This document shows positions 33,200 to 45,200 of a stretch of 64,000 bases of DNA, one piece after another. Numbering within the stretch: the first letter of the stretch is position 1; the number at the start of each line of letters is the position of its first letter. Made by a program: the position numbers and the translations under genes. Below the pieces are notes generated by a model, which saw only the letters and a list, made by a program, of their open reading frames with translations, did not search any database and was not told where the DNA came from. This stretch comes from Notospermus geniculatus. Lineage: Eukaryota; Nemertea; Pilidiophora; Heteronemertea; Lineidae. The stretch is taken from NCBI GenBank assembly GCA_002633025.1, contig NMRB01001303.1:62001-126000 (forward strand). The letters run 5' to 3'.

Positions 33200-34784
33200 A
33201 CTCCCTATTAACTGCTGACCACATGAAATGGTCAAGAATAACGTAAGTAGCCTATATCCAGGGGTAAATAACAGCTTCGCAATCACGGTTTTAACAATAG
33301 CAATTTCTAGAACCAATAGACCCCTTTTTACACGATGCCGGTGCGTTCTGGATCGAGACTGTGAACTTGAATCAGCCGTAGAGACAGTGAGCAGGCTGCG
33401 GGGTCAGCTGTGCAAGGAATTGTGACTTTATTGCTGCTGCTTTTGTCAAAATATTGGTGGTAATAGTGCGAGTCATGCCTAAAGCCTAGGTCACAAATGC
33501 ACCGGGCCCCGTACGATTTTCCCCACCCAGCGGCTTGCTGTGGATTTTAGAGACTGAAACTCGGACCTGAGATGAATCATGCCGAAATCGCCTCAATAGA
33601 TAGGCGGAAAGTATGCTGGATCAAACTGGGCATCGTAGAAATTGGCCAAAATGTCTGTTTTTACTCGCCGTACGGGCCCCGGAGTGGATATGTGACTGGG
33701 GCTTTAGGTATGATCCGAACCATTGAGATCATGCATAGGAGCTTTGCAATGGTTTCGAGGAGGGTTTTTAGGGCTGAATTTGAGGAGAATTTTTAATCCG
33801 TAACCTTTGACCTTTTGTTTCTGATTGGTGGAATACCCAATGAACTTTTCTACCAGCTGTCTACGGTGACTTGTGAATTTTTTTTTCTACTCGAACGCAA
33901 CACTGTTTAACCAAAATGTTACAAATGGCCATTTTTGTGGTAAAATAATCTCTTTATGTAACTGTGTGACTCCTAAATAGGAAAATTCATCCAGTATATC
34001 TACGATAAGATGCTATAAAAAGTGGAAGACGATAGCGTTCGACTTCTAAAATGTCTTGCACGGGCCTTCGTAGTGTTTTTATGTATGACTAAAGTAGTTC
34101 TCAATGCAAATTTTTCGGCGCCGTAATACATGATGTCATTTTTTTGGTAATCATTCTTTTCTGTTTCAGAGGACTGTTTTACCAATAAAAAGCGACTGTT
34201 TCTGTTATGTCATCGCTGTAGGTCTCTTTTTCGTGATGTATCATTTTCGGGAACTGTTGTGAGAAATATTTGTCAGAGGAACTATTTTTCAAGAGTGCAT
34301 GCGCTCACCCTCAACATGCGGATGGATGTGTTCATGATTTTCAGGTTTGTCATGTTTGTCGGCTCGCTTTTTTGCATCATTCTCATCCACTTAATGCGCA
34401 TTCTTTTCTAGAAATGTGAACTACCGAGTGAAGCCCAGACATTCGGCTTCTGAATCATAGCAGTGACAATTTTTTAAATCACTCTTAGTGAAATTAGGCC
34501 TATTTGACTTTTATCGGCAACACATTGATTGCCTGTCAGCTGCGCTGGTGAAACAAATTCAAATTCAAATTTGTTTATTAATGTTCGGAACTCTCAGAGA
34601 CAATCCCAACACCCCTTCCTCAGTCTTTCCACAACAACAAATCCGCCCTCTAAAACTCAAAACCCTTGAGCCATACGCCCCTCCCAGCTTTACAGCGTAG
34701 CTCTAAAGCTGGGAGGCGGCCATACAGACACTAAAATACCCCCCCCCCCCAAAACACCACACCTACACCCAACCACCAATTCCT
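33200..34784. other. Repeat fragments, no gene recognised
   Basis: A family B-like end (CCCTTTTTACACGATGCCGG) lies near 33320. GCCTAGGTCACAAATGCACC at 33485-33580 matches the repeat at 53954-54040. Otherwise no domain is visible. Confidence 0.5.
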
Positions 34785-35291
34785 CTGGATCGAGGAGGGT
34801 TCGGTTATTTTCCCCGTGTAAAAGCGAAACAACTGAGCTCCATCTTCCTCGGGCCAGTTCAGTTCGCCGTGTGATTCTCGGGAAGGTGGAGGTAGGTGCA
34901 GGTCAGTTATTCTCTCGTGTAAAAGCGAACCGACCTCCACCGGCCTCGGGCGGGATTGAGCGCGCTCCCAGAGTGACATCACTCGCGTACTTGCTGTAGG
35001 TTACCTGTGAAGAAATCACGCGCGTGATCTCTCAGGCACTGCTGATGCTGTTAGAAGCATAGTTTATCGATTTTAGTGATTATTTCCGGGATATTTTTTA
35101 GTTACGATAACTGTAAATGTTGATACATGCCATCTAGTGGCACGCATTTGAACGAACCGACCTCGAACTAGATCGAGGCGGGTTATTGAACCCGCACCGT
35201 GTAAAAGCGATCAATCCATCCTGAACCGAACCCGCCCGAGGAGGGTGGAGGTAGGTTTCCTCGAACCAGCACCGTGTAAAAAGGCCTAATG
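34785..35291. mobile_element. GC-rich MITE, family B, composite with LINE remnant
   Basis: GATCGAGGAGGGTTCGGTTA, CCCGTGTAAAAGCGAA and GACCTCCACCGGCCTCG repeat the 19517-19735 element. After CACTCGCGTACTTGCTGTAG it runs straight into the LINE coding remnant seen at 20463-20517. The right end GCACCGTGTAAAAAGGCC (about 35271-35288) is the inverse of the family B start. Confidence 0.6.
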
Positions 35292-35540
35292 AATCCATGT
35301 CTTCAAGACGATTCACGGATCGATCTTTGCCGGTTCATCGATATCCCTATCGATTTGTTGGGTAGAGAAAAAATTCAACATCACCACCAGGAAAGACTAA
35401 ATCATTTGAAGTAGGGTGACGAAGAGCGACGTTGAATGAGAAGGTTGGTTTGACGCATTCTACCAAAATAAAAAGTATGGGATTGGAATTCGACATTCTC
35501 CAAGTTCTGCACTGTTTATTACACCTTAAATGCGGCGAGG

Positions 35541-35936
35541 TTGTTGTTCGAACGACTTAATTCAGGTAAACAGCAAATCAAATGTTACACACCGGACACC
35601 TCGGGAAGCCTCAGAATGGAACTGCGTTCCGATGAGTTCAAAGGAAACATTAAAGTGTTGGAATTTATCGCCTTTACGGCGTTGCAGTTCCAAGAAGTTG
35701 GGAAAGTGTTATTTAACCGTCAATGCAGTGACAATGTAGTGTACCAGATCTTAAGGTGTATTCACCACCTCAGTACGGTATGTCAAATGTGCCAACATTT
35801 ATTGTGTAATTTTATAGAGAAAGATGACAAGTTCACGTTTCATTTTCATTTAATTATTGGATTGGATGTCATGTTACTTCGGCCACCCCCTGAGCACCAC
35901 GGCATATATTCTGACACATTTGAAGATGATATGTGA
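35541..35936 (+). CDS. Uncharacterised open frame, 131 codons
   Basis: The open frame begins LFERLNSGKQQIKCYTPD and ends PPPEHHGIYSDTFEDDM with a stop. It has mixed, protein-like composition and several cysteines (CQMCQHLLC), but I recognise no domain and see no clear splice border or strong start context. It lies between a family B element and a family A MITE. It may be a host exon, a repeat remnant or chance. Confidence 0.25.
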   Translation: MLFERLNSGKQQIKCYTPDTSGSLRMELRSDEFKGNIKVLEFIAFTALQFQEVGKVLFNRQCSDNVVYQILRCIHHLSTVCQMCQHLLCNFIEKDDKFTFHFHLIIGLDVMLLRPPPEHHGIYSDTFEDDM

Positions 35937-36022
35937 CCCTCCACTACAAAACCACTGTAAAGTCGCGCGAAAAAATTAGCCTAAGCGTACCGACATCACA
36001 CCAGAAGATAGAGATAGAAATA

Positions 36023-36266
36023 AGCCGTGGTTACACTACATAGAAATCCCCGGGTTTTTCTGACACCCGGGTCTAGCCCGGCTGTGAAAAATCCCTCCTG
36101 AGGCCCGGTGCCCGTCAACACTACTCAAATTTTGTGACGGGGACCTAAATTAAGCCCTCCAAAACCCGTTCGAACTCGGAGGGGATTATTACGCCGCGTT
36201 TTTAACAGGTGTGGACAGAAAAAACCCGGGTTCGACACGGGGTTTTTATGCAGTGTAACAAGGGCT
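36023..36266. mobile_element. GC-rich palindromic MITE, family A, copy 2
   Basis: The 244-bp element starts AGCCGTGGTTACACTACATA and ends TGCAGTGTAACAAGGGCT. It is flanked by ATA on both sides (36020-36022 and 36267-36269). It shares AGCCCTCCAAAA, GAACTCGGAGGG-like words and TTTTAACAGGTGT with the 4351-4818 copy but is internally deleted. Confidence 0.75.
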
Positions 36267-37069
36267 ATAGAATCGCTCAAACTTCACAACAGACAGGCAG
36301 ACAATGCTGAAACTGACAAATGCATAGGTCACAACTTGCCAACCTGAAACGGTGACTGATGATTGGTTTTGTGGTGGCGGTTGTACATTTGCCAGTTTCG
36401 GTGTTGTCTGTCTATTGTGAGGTCTGAGTGATCCTGTCGCTATCTTTATCTCCTGGTGTCATGCCAGTACGTTTTGGCTCATGTTCCACGAGACTTTACT
36501 CTGGTTTTGTGGTGGAGGTTCACATATGTGGATTAGCTGTGAGGCTAACTGGTGCGTGCGTGACCTCAACGCCTCATTTACGTAATCAAACGGCTTTCAG
36601 ATCATGGTCGTCGCAAAGTTAGCACATTTGAGTGGGCCTTTGAGATCTTGATCCAATCCACCAGAACAGATCTGTTCAAACCCAGCTACTCATCTCTTAA
36701 TCCTAGTGCTCTATATTTAGCCATTACCGGCTGTATTGGTGACTGCCAGCAAAAAATGGTTTGTAAAATCATAATTTCTGCTCGATTTGAACAATTCGAG
36801 CACATCCTGTTTGCGATACCATCAAATTTAACGTTCGCTAGTAACATTCAGAATACTGCACCAGTCTTTGTATTGAATTTTTTACTGCAGCCAGAGGAAT
36901 TAATCCGCCTGGAATACACAATTTCCTCCTTATCCATACCGGTACCCAATTTTATGGGAACTATGGAAGTATATTAGGTATGATGTGTCTAAGTGATGTA
37001 AATGTAAGGTGACGTCACATATGCAAACATCATGAGAAGCTCTGCTCAAGCTTCTTCTGTAATTGGCAG
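36267..37069. other. No gene recognised
   Basis: A 109-codon frame at 36648-36977 has no recognisable domain. The tract just before 37070 acts as the intron end of the PAN exon. Confidence 0.45.
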
Positions 37070-37298
37070 TTTCAGGAAGGCTGCATTCGATGGGTCGATT
37101 CTTAAGCCAGATTATCAATATAATGATGTGATTTCGTTGATATCCTGTGCGGTTCTGTGCCTGCACCAGGAATGTTCAGCCATAAACGTTTTCGACAATG
37201 GCGGACATTTAATATGTCAGTTGAGTGAAAAGAAAGGAACTTGTATGGAGAAAGAAGAAGCGATACACTGCAGCGGAGCCCGGATGTATGAAAGAAAG
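37070..37298 (+). CDS. PAN/apple-like domain exon
   Basis: The plus-strand exon follows a pyrimidine-rich acceptor (TCTGTAATTGGCAG; an alternative AG is 6 nt later) and ends at AAAG/GTAAGC. It encodes FRKAAFDGSILKPDYQYNDV, then ISLISCAVLCLHQECSAINV, ICQLSEKKGTC and HCSGARMYERK. The spacing C-x3-C-x4-C with SAINV and a later CQLS is that of PAN/apple domains, which bind proteins or sugars in secreted or membrane proteins. The donor is in phase 0 and the acceptor in phase 2. No partner exon was recognised nearby, so the full protein is unknown. Confidence 0.6.
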
Positions 37299-37919
37299 GT
37301 AAGCGTCCGGCCTCTGACCTATTCTAATGGGACGCAGATATGGTGACACAAAATGTCTGTGATGATGTGGAAGGGATTACATCCATATTTGATTTGAAAT
37401 TGACCCTGAAGGCGGGGAGGGGGGGGGGCTACCTATGCCGACTTTATTGACGCTCTTTGAAAACAAGCGTCCTAACATATTCATGACAAAAAGTAACTAA
37501 TTGATTTCAACGAAATGTTTTAGCTACAACCTTTATGCTCCCGTTCTGCGAAAGAATTGCTCATTTTGACAGGTTACGATGGAGTTAATCAATTTATAAC
37601 AAATTGTCAAAATTTGAGTTTTCAAACAATTTTGCAGACTTGGTATGCGACACATCAGTTTCCCAGATAGTCTGTATTACATACAGGCATGATGCCTGCA
37701 GGTCCTAACGATCCGCTTTTACGAAAGTATTTTCCATTTAATTGGTATAAACTATTTAGTGCCAAAAAGGCTCGATTTACAGTTTTTGAAATATTTCATA
37801 TTCACGACCAACTATTCAAAAGAGGCGATTATGTTGCACTAGAATGCACATACGGCAATAACATCCAAAAGAAATTTTCCAAATATTATATGTTTGGGAA
37901 ATTCGAATTTTTTTTTGAA

Positions 37920-38210
37920 AAGTTTTCTGTTGTAATCCTTGTCCTGCCGGGAATTGAGGATCCCTGTGTCGTCCCAGCCGATTGAGTGTCCTAAGTTTCC
38001 ACAGTATTCATGCACAGCAGATTTAGGGTCTTTTTGTGCTCTGAAATCCTTGTGCCAAGGAGGCCTTTAGTTTCACCAACATAACATTTACCACATTAAC
38101 ATTCACCACAAGAACACGTTGATTTATACACAACACCTTTGACTTCAGGTCTGTTTTAACAGGAGGATACCTTCCCTCCATTTGTATTGAGAACCGTCTT
38201 AAGTGTGTCC
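37920..38210 (-). pseudogene. Penelope-like element GIY-YIG endonuclease remnant
   Basis: On the minus strand, KGVVYKSTCSCGEC, then an in-frame stop, then CGKCYVGETKGLLGTRISEH is followed in another frame by AVHEYCGNLGHSIGWDDTGI. This is the layout of the C-terminal GIY-YIG endonuclease of Penelope-like retroelements: GVVYK for GIY, YVGET for YIG, a Cys-rich loop, an Arg followed by EH, and a GHSI-W end. At least one stop and one frameshift make it dead. The reverse transcriptase was not found next to it. Confidence 0.7.
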
Positions 38211-38686
38211 TGTTTTGAAAACACCGTATTTCCCAATATCCAAAATTTTAATGTAGAAATATGACCAACAAGATATACTTTCATATGCAACAAACCGTGT
38301 AAAAATTGGCCCAGTAGTTTGAAATATTCAAGATGTCAGGTGGAGAAAAACTTATGTCAATGACTTTACATGCCATGCACGTCGACTTGCAAAGTCTGAG
38401 AGGCAGTAGGCCTATCATACTCCACGCAGCGTTGAAATTTTTAGGTACTTGGACGAAAATTTTAACACTGCCATTGACGGTAGATCGCCATCTTGAAAAT
38501 CTTGACGTCATCGTCGGTGGTCTGGTCTATCACGTGACGCGAACTTCTTTTTTAAAATGGTATTATTTGCAGAAAACAGTATTTATCTTGTCGAAAATGA
38601 AACAGAATAACTTTATTATTACTTTATAACTACTCCACCGATGTTTGTATCTCTCTATACCTTTATACACCTATCTTTAACCATCA

Positions 38687-39057
38687 GAATATGAAATAGA
38701 AATCGAGTTTCTAAGGTGAAAGACATTGCTTCCTACCAGAATCGAACCCACGGACCCTCACATAAGGCATCAATCGCCAGCACCAAGGGGCAGCACGCCT
38801 TAAACCACTAGGCCAAATCCCCATCTTCAAAAAAGATGGTTCAATGGCCCATGTTTAAACGAGGCGTCCATCAGTACCCTGCGAGTAGTCCATATAATCT
38901 CCGACCCAAACAGTTTTATGTTATGCAAGGGGTCACAAATAATGGAGATACAAGTAAAGAATATGAAATAGAAATCGAGTTTCTAAGGTGAAAGACATTG
39001 CTTCCTACCAGAATCGGACCCACGGACCCTCACATAAGGCATCAATCGCCAGCTCTA
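38687..39057 (-). mobile_element. tRNA-derived SINE with a duplicated part
   Basis: On the minus strand 38822-38714 has an A box TGGCCTAGTGG and a B box GGGTTCGATTCTGG. About 96 bp (from AATATGAAATAGAAATCGAG to ATCAATCGCCAGC) recur in the same orientation at 38958-39054, with one change that damages the B box (TCGGACC). The second copy lacks the A-box half. Confidence 0.75.
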
Positions 39058-40049
39058 TATTGTAAGCGTAGAAAACGACGTCATGGGTAACCGCTTTACA
39101 AGTAGAAGAATTTCTGCTGTTCGCTCCGCGTGCGCACTACTTTTCAAGATGGAAACCTAGCGTCGATACTAATGGTGATATTCTCAGATATCGCCACCTA
39201 GCGTCAAGTTTGAGGCAGTATGATCAGCTGATGATGTCAAATGGTACCGGTCGGCCGATCAAAACACGTTAAATCCACCGGGCAAACCCAATCGGTGGTG
39301 ATTTTAGGGAACAAGCTACGTTGGTTTCCATGCCTCTAACTACCATGACAAAAGTTCAGTCTTTTCTGGAGTTTACTACTGTTAAGTGCCTGGGGAAGAC
39401 CCCGGTTGGAGTCGAAAATTTGCTGAAATATTGGAGGACGACCTCTATTATTATATATTTTGTGTGTCGCCTTTGTGCTTCTACTTTTGGACATAAAACT
39501 CATGTGCTTAGAAGCGATGTTTGCAGTTTCCTACTCACGTCACCTCACATTGCCTCACCTTGCTCACACAGGCACTAGTCCTAGCAGTGTGATCAAGAAC
39601 TAATCGACACTCAATCGATGAGACGCCGCTGTCACCTTCATTAATTCCCCTCCCGCTGAAACCGGTCCACCATCGTCGTGCAGCGGAGGGGTGACGTTGA
39701 AACACTTGCATTTTGCATCGTGGTTGCGATGTGCATTACGATATTAAACAGCAAAAATCTCAACAAATAACACTTTATTGATTTTGGATCAAGCCAGGAA
39801 TTGAACTTGATCGGTCTCTTGTACACATCCACCAATCCTGAAAATTTCGTGGTGATACATAGTTTGATTCTTGAGTTATCCATCTGAAACCAAATATTGA
39901 CGGAGAGAGAGAGAGATTCAGAGAAAATCAGCAAAACTACTGAAGACCGCCCAATGGGGCTATCAAGGGAAAACTACACCTCCAGGTGGCTCTTCTATAC
40001 TATAAGTCAATGTGTCACTGTTTGCAACATGGCGGAGTATGGAAAGTGG
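39058..40049. other. No gene recognised
   Basis: Short frames at 39321-39578 and 39641-39934 show no domain. A GAGAGAGAGAGA tract lies near 39903. Confidence 0.5.
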
Positions 40050-40425
40050 CAACCTCGTCCCCAGGGGTATAGTTCGCTCAGACAACCTCGGACCACTCGC
40101 TCACTAACCCCTGGCATCAGCTTTCGATTTAACGCATGTGATTGGTTGACGGGAAACCGTCAAAATATACCCAAGAATATACCCAAAGAAATTTTCAAAA
40201 TATTTTGGATCAAACCAGAAGGTCATCTATATCCAGGTTTGATGATTTTTTGTAAAAAGAATTTTAAAAAGCACAAGTAAGTATTTCAAATTGATTATTT
40301 TTACTCGTGCTGCCACCTATACTTAGTCTAAGATTCCTGGATTATTAACCGAAGCTGATGCCAAGGGTTAGTGACGCGACCGCCATATTGTCAGAAAGCG
40401 AACTATACCCCTGGGGACGAGGTTG
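40050..40425. mobile_element. MITE with CAACCTCG termini (8-bp TSD family), copy 2
   Basis: The 376-bp element starts CAACCTCGTCCCCAGGGGTA and ends CCCCTGGGGACGAGGTTG. It has a perfect 8-bp target duplication GAAAGTGG (40042-40049 and 40426-40433). Its interior closely follows the copy at 7537-7910, and the terminal repeats are more complete here. The 8-bp duplication indicates a hAT- or P-type transposase acting in trans. Confidence 0.85.
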
Positions 40426-40529
40426 GAAAGTGGACTGTTCAGAAACTCAACAATGAGTTATCAAACAGAGGAGCGTCACTTACAGGCAGAAAAATTGATC
40501 TAATCATTTTCAACCTCAGATGCCTCCAT

Positions 40530-41510
40530 CATTGATGTAATCATCGTATCAGACTTGATATTTTGTCCATCACACTTTTATCTGATGGCACAAATCGGCT
40601 CCTATATCCAGTTAACACCTGGAGCAATAGAAACAAATTCTAGCCTTAGGTTTTTATACCCTAGAAATCAAATGAGCTGATTATTTTTGATCTGAGAAGT
40701 TTGAGTCATGGTGATATCGACGTTCGATATCACAGAATTTGATATTTTGAGATTACTTGCCACACTGTCAACTGATCAACATGAAACAAGATTAAATTCA
40801 TGCCTGCTTATCCAAGGACAGGACTGTGGTAAAATTCTCAGCCTCGTGTGTCCGGGTGATTGAGATATCATGAGATTTTGATATTTTCAAACTTGATAAT
40901 TTGCAATACCTCTGCCCGTGGTTGAGGTAGAGACATGATATCACCCACACTTAGGTTATTGAGCATGCCCATTTCGATTATGCAATGACCTTGATGATCA
41001 GGTCAAGGTCAAACTTGATAATTTCAAATATCTCTGTCTGTGGTAGCAGTGTAGGTTTGATAAAGCCCATATTTAAGTTATTTAGGATGCCAATTTCGAT
41101 TACGTAATAACCCTGATGATCATAGGTCAAGGTCAAGGTCAGACGTCAAGGTCAAACTTCCCAAAGAACTGATAAACAATGAAACTCACTGAACAGAAAG
41201 TGGATAGTATAACTTATAGTACAGTAGAGACCCCTATTATCGAGCGGTTGAAGTATATTCTGGATAGCCCCATTTGAAACGTCTCTGTCTGTGGTAGTAG
41301 TAGAGGTTTGATAACACCCAAGTTTAGGTTAGGATGCCAATTTCGATTATGCAATGACCCTGATGATCATAGGTCAAGGTCAAGGTCAAGGTCAAACCTC
41401 CCAAAAAACTGACAAGCAATGAAAATCACTGAACAGGAAGTGGATAGTGTAACTTATAGTACAGTAGAGACCGCTATTAGCGAGAGGTTGAACTATATTC
41501 TGGATTGCCC
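40530..41510 (+). repeat. GGTCA-rich tandem array, family 3 type
   Basis: Units with ATATCTCTGCCTGTGGTAG-like, TTAGGTTATT, GATTATGCAATGACC and AAGGTCAAGGTCA recur near 40900, 41030 and 41276. A 238-bp piece (41035-41272) is directly duplicated (41273-41510), ending in CACTGAACAGGAAGTGGATA. The hairpin cap is not visible here. Confidence 0.65.
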
Positions 41511-42278
41511 GACTGTGAGGTTGCGCGGTCTCGACTCTTTGACGCCCAAGGCCGAGATAACTCGGTTTCAGTTAGGTGCCCGACACTACCGCATTCTTTT
41601 GCTCATAACCCAGTTATTATTGGTCCAACTGAGCTGAAATTACTTGCAAATGAAAGAGAATTAAATTTCCCACAAGTTGAGTGCCTTTCCCCGCGTGTTC
41701 TTTATCTTTATCTTTATTAACAAAATTGGTGCCGGCGTGCCGAGGCACATTGTGGCTTCCGAGAGTAACAATACAATAAAGCGTGCAGAGGTGCCATGCT
41801 CCTAAGAAGACTACAAAAATACACATGAAGAATACATTGCCGCAGAGAAAGTCAAAAACACAACCCCACCATGCACAGGAAAAACGTACAGAGCCCAGGG
41901 CCGAGACCCCACCAGCCGAGGCACAACCCACCACCGAACCAGCAGGAACAGTGCTAGAAATCCAGCACTGACCCTGCCGGCCCAATAACAAACCGCGCCC
42001 CGGCCGACGAAATCCCAACCCCCAGCCCCGCACCCCCCGCACACCGCGGGGCCGCGCCCCCGACCCCCCTAAGGCAATACATTCCTCATGCAAGTAACAA
42101 AGACGCTGAATACCGTGTTGCAAAGTGAGCAATAACTGACATCATGTGGTGATCGCTCGCCGGGGGACCCGGTCAGGTCCCAGCCATAGGAATACCAATG
42201 AATTAACAAGAACATACTAGTATAACCTAATTCACAAGGCAAAAACCCGACCGCGCCCCCAAGCAAGCGACCACCACA

Positions 42279-45200
42279 TTAAATATTGTTGAACCGACTA
42301 GTATTTCTAATGTATTCTTGGGTTGCAAGAAATAAAACCGGGTTATTAGTAGCAAATTCTGATTGAAAACCATAAATAAGATGGTTCAAGAGTACCTCAT
42401 CTGAGAAGAGTGAAAGATCAAGTCCACAGTTATTAAAAATATCAGAAATAGTGTTGACTAATGTCTGACGGGCATCCATAAACAATGGACAATAGAGAAA
42501 ATAATGCTGGGGTGACTCAATATCCTGCATACAACTACACATAGGACTATCACAGAGAGATCTCAAATACAGGTCGTGATTCAATGATGTAAAACCAATC
42601 CTAAAACGAGCATGCAGAATATTGAGCCCCCTATCACCAACATTACATCCATAGATTGGTTTACTAAAGTAATACTTTTTATACTGGCTCTTAAAGCTAG
42701 ATAAGGAACTTGAGTTTGTGATTATAGTAGGTATCTCATTCCAGTGCCTACATGTAAAAGGTAAAAAAGAGTCCATATAACGATTCGACCTGCCAAATGG
42801 TGGCAAAAACCGAGTAAGATTGCGTAAATGATCCAGGCCACCAGCTCTCGTACATCTTTCTAATATAAAATTTGAAAAGTTCGCTGAGGTCAACCCATTA
42901 ATGGCTTTACAAAAAAGCGAAACCTTAAGGAATTTGGCCCGATCACAAATTTTAGGCCAACCAAGATCCTTTATAACTTTATCGTAACTTGAATATTTCA
43001 GAGCACCCGATACGATTAAAGCAGCCTGGTACTGGATAGACTCTAATTTCTTTGTCAGGATTGTCTCATTACCATAGAAAAGAATAAGTCCATACTCGAT
43101 GAGTGATCGAATCATTGTTAAATATAATGTGTTCAAAGTAGCCCGAGGGAGTTTGTACTTCAACTTGCGTAAGATATTAAGTCGTTTCATACATTTGTTA
43201 TTGATATAATCGATATGATTGTTCCATTTAAAACTAGAATTCAAGAAAATGCCTAAATGTTTATGAGATAACACAAACTTAACTGAACTATTACAAAAGA
43301 AAATTAAGTTCTCAGCCGAAGAATGAACTCTCCTGGAACTAAAAGTCATCCCCTCAGATTTTAAAGGATTAAAATCAACACGCCATATATTAGCCCAATT
43401 TTCAATAGCAATAAGATCATTATTCAGTTTATTAATGGATAGTTGAAGATCATCAAATTCATCTAGGAGAGTAGAATCATCAGCGAAAAGATACATATCA
43501 GAATTAACTACTTCAACAATGTCGTTAATAAATAAGAGGAACAATATGGGCCCCAAAACAGACCCTTGAGGCACACCTGACTTGATTTCAACATCCAGAG
43601 AGGACGCTCCATTAATGACAACACGCTGAGTCCTTTGTAATAGATAAGAGGTAAACCACTGATGAAGAGTACCATGAATACCATATGCGTGTAATTTATG
43701 CAACAGACCCCGATGCCACACCCTGTCGAAAGCCTTACTTATGTCAAGATAAATGGCATTTACCTCATTACCTCTTTCAAATGCATTTAAAACCATATCA
43801 CTAATAATAACCAATTGATTAGAAGTGGAGTCTCCAGGCACAAAGCCTGATTGTTTATCACTAATTAAGTTATTACTTTGCAAAAAATCCCAAAGGTGGT
43901 CTGCAACACAACGTTCAAGTATTTTAGATAAGCAACTCAGTGATGAAACAGGACGGTAGGAAGAAACAAGAGACTTGTCCCCCTTTTTATACAAAGGAAT
44001 TACGTTAGCCGATTTCCAATACCGGGGGAAAACACCAGAATTAAGAGAAAGATTAAAAAGTACAGAAAGGGGCTCACATAAACTTAATGATAAATTTCGA
44101 AGCAAATAGTTAGAAAGACCATCAGGCCCAGTCGCCTTAGATATAACTAATGAATTTAACTTTCTCCTGACTAGATCACTTGAGATAATTGGAAGGTTAA
44201 GATCTGGAGCACGTTGCATTAAATCAGGCAACACCTCATCAGAATCATCAATATTCCATTGCTGTGCAAAATAGATGTTAAATGAATTACACTTATCTTC
44301 AAGCTCGTGCACCAGATTGCCATCAACCAACAAATCAGGTATCAAAGATGAACTATCATTACCAGAACCATATATTGATTTAACAAGTTTCCACCACTTT
44401 TTGGAACAAGTATTAGGATCATTCAGTGAGTCATAGAAGTATTTATAATAATCAGATTTAGCTGTCCGAATTGCATCAGAGTAGGCTTTATCAGCTTCAC
44501 GATACCTTTCCCAGAATAAAGGCGTATCATAAAGTTTAGCCTTTTTATAAAGTCTACGTCGAACATTGACACAATGTTTAACATGTGGCGTTATCCAAGA
44601 CTTGTCATTAGCCTTAATCTTGATTCTCCGAGTGGGTATATGTGTACGTAAAGTTGACATTAGCAAGTCAAGCCAACGACAGAGTACGGCATCAGGATCA
44701 TTACCATCAGTATAACATTCATTCCAAGGGACTGCTTCAATAATAGCATTAAGTTCATCCCAACTGACATTTCTCAAATCAAAGAACTCCTTATAGTGAT
44801 ACTGCTTAGGACGTGGAGCTTGACCCATATAACCATAAATAATACAGTGATCACAAAATTCATTTAAAGGGGGAAATGTTCCTACCATTAAAAAGGAACC
44901 AGGCGAGTCAGTTATAATAAGATCCAACAAAGATGTAGAAAATGGAGTAATACGTGTCGGCTCAGTAATCAATTGTGAAAGATTTCGGTTTTCAACAAAA
45001 TTATATAAGCGTTGCCCCAGGGCATTAGAATAGTTTGTATATCCCCATCGAATATCCTTGGCATTGAAATCGCCGACAATAATAACATTTTTAGGATTAA
45101 TGGCATCAATACCGTCAAAAACACTGTCTAAATAATCAATAAACCTATCAGCATTATCAACTTGTTCAGATATGGTTTGTGGACAATAGCAGACACCAAA

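Noticed and set aside
41617-42132. 171-codon minus-strand frame
   Set aside because: It runs through the GC-rich 3' region and tail of the LINE; composition is Gly/Trp/Cys-biased without a domain.
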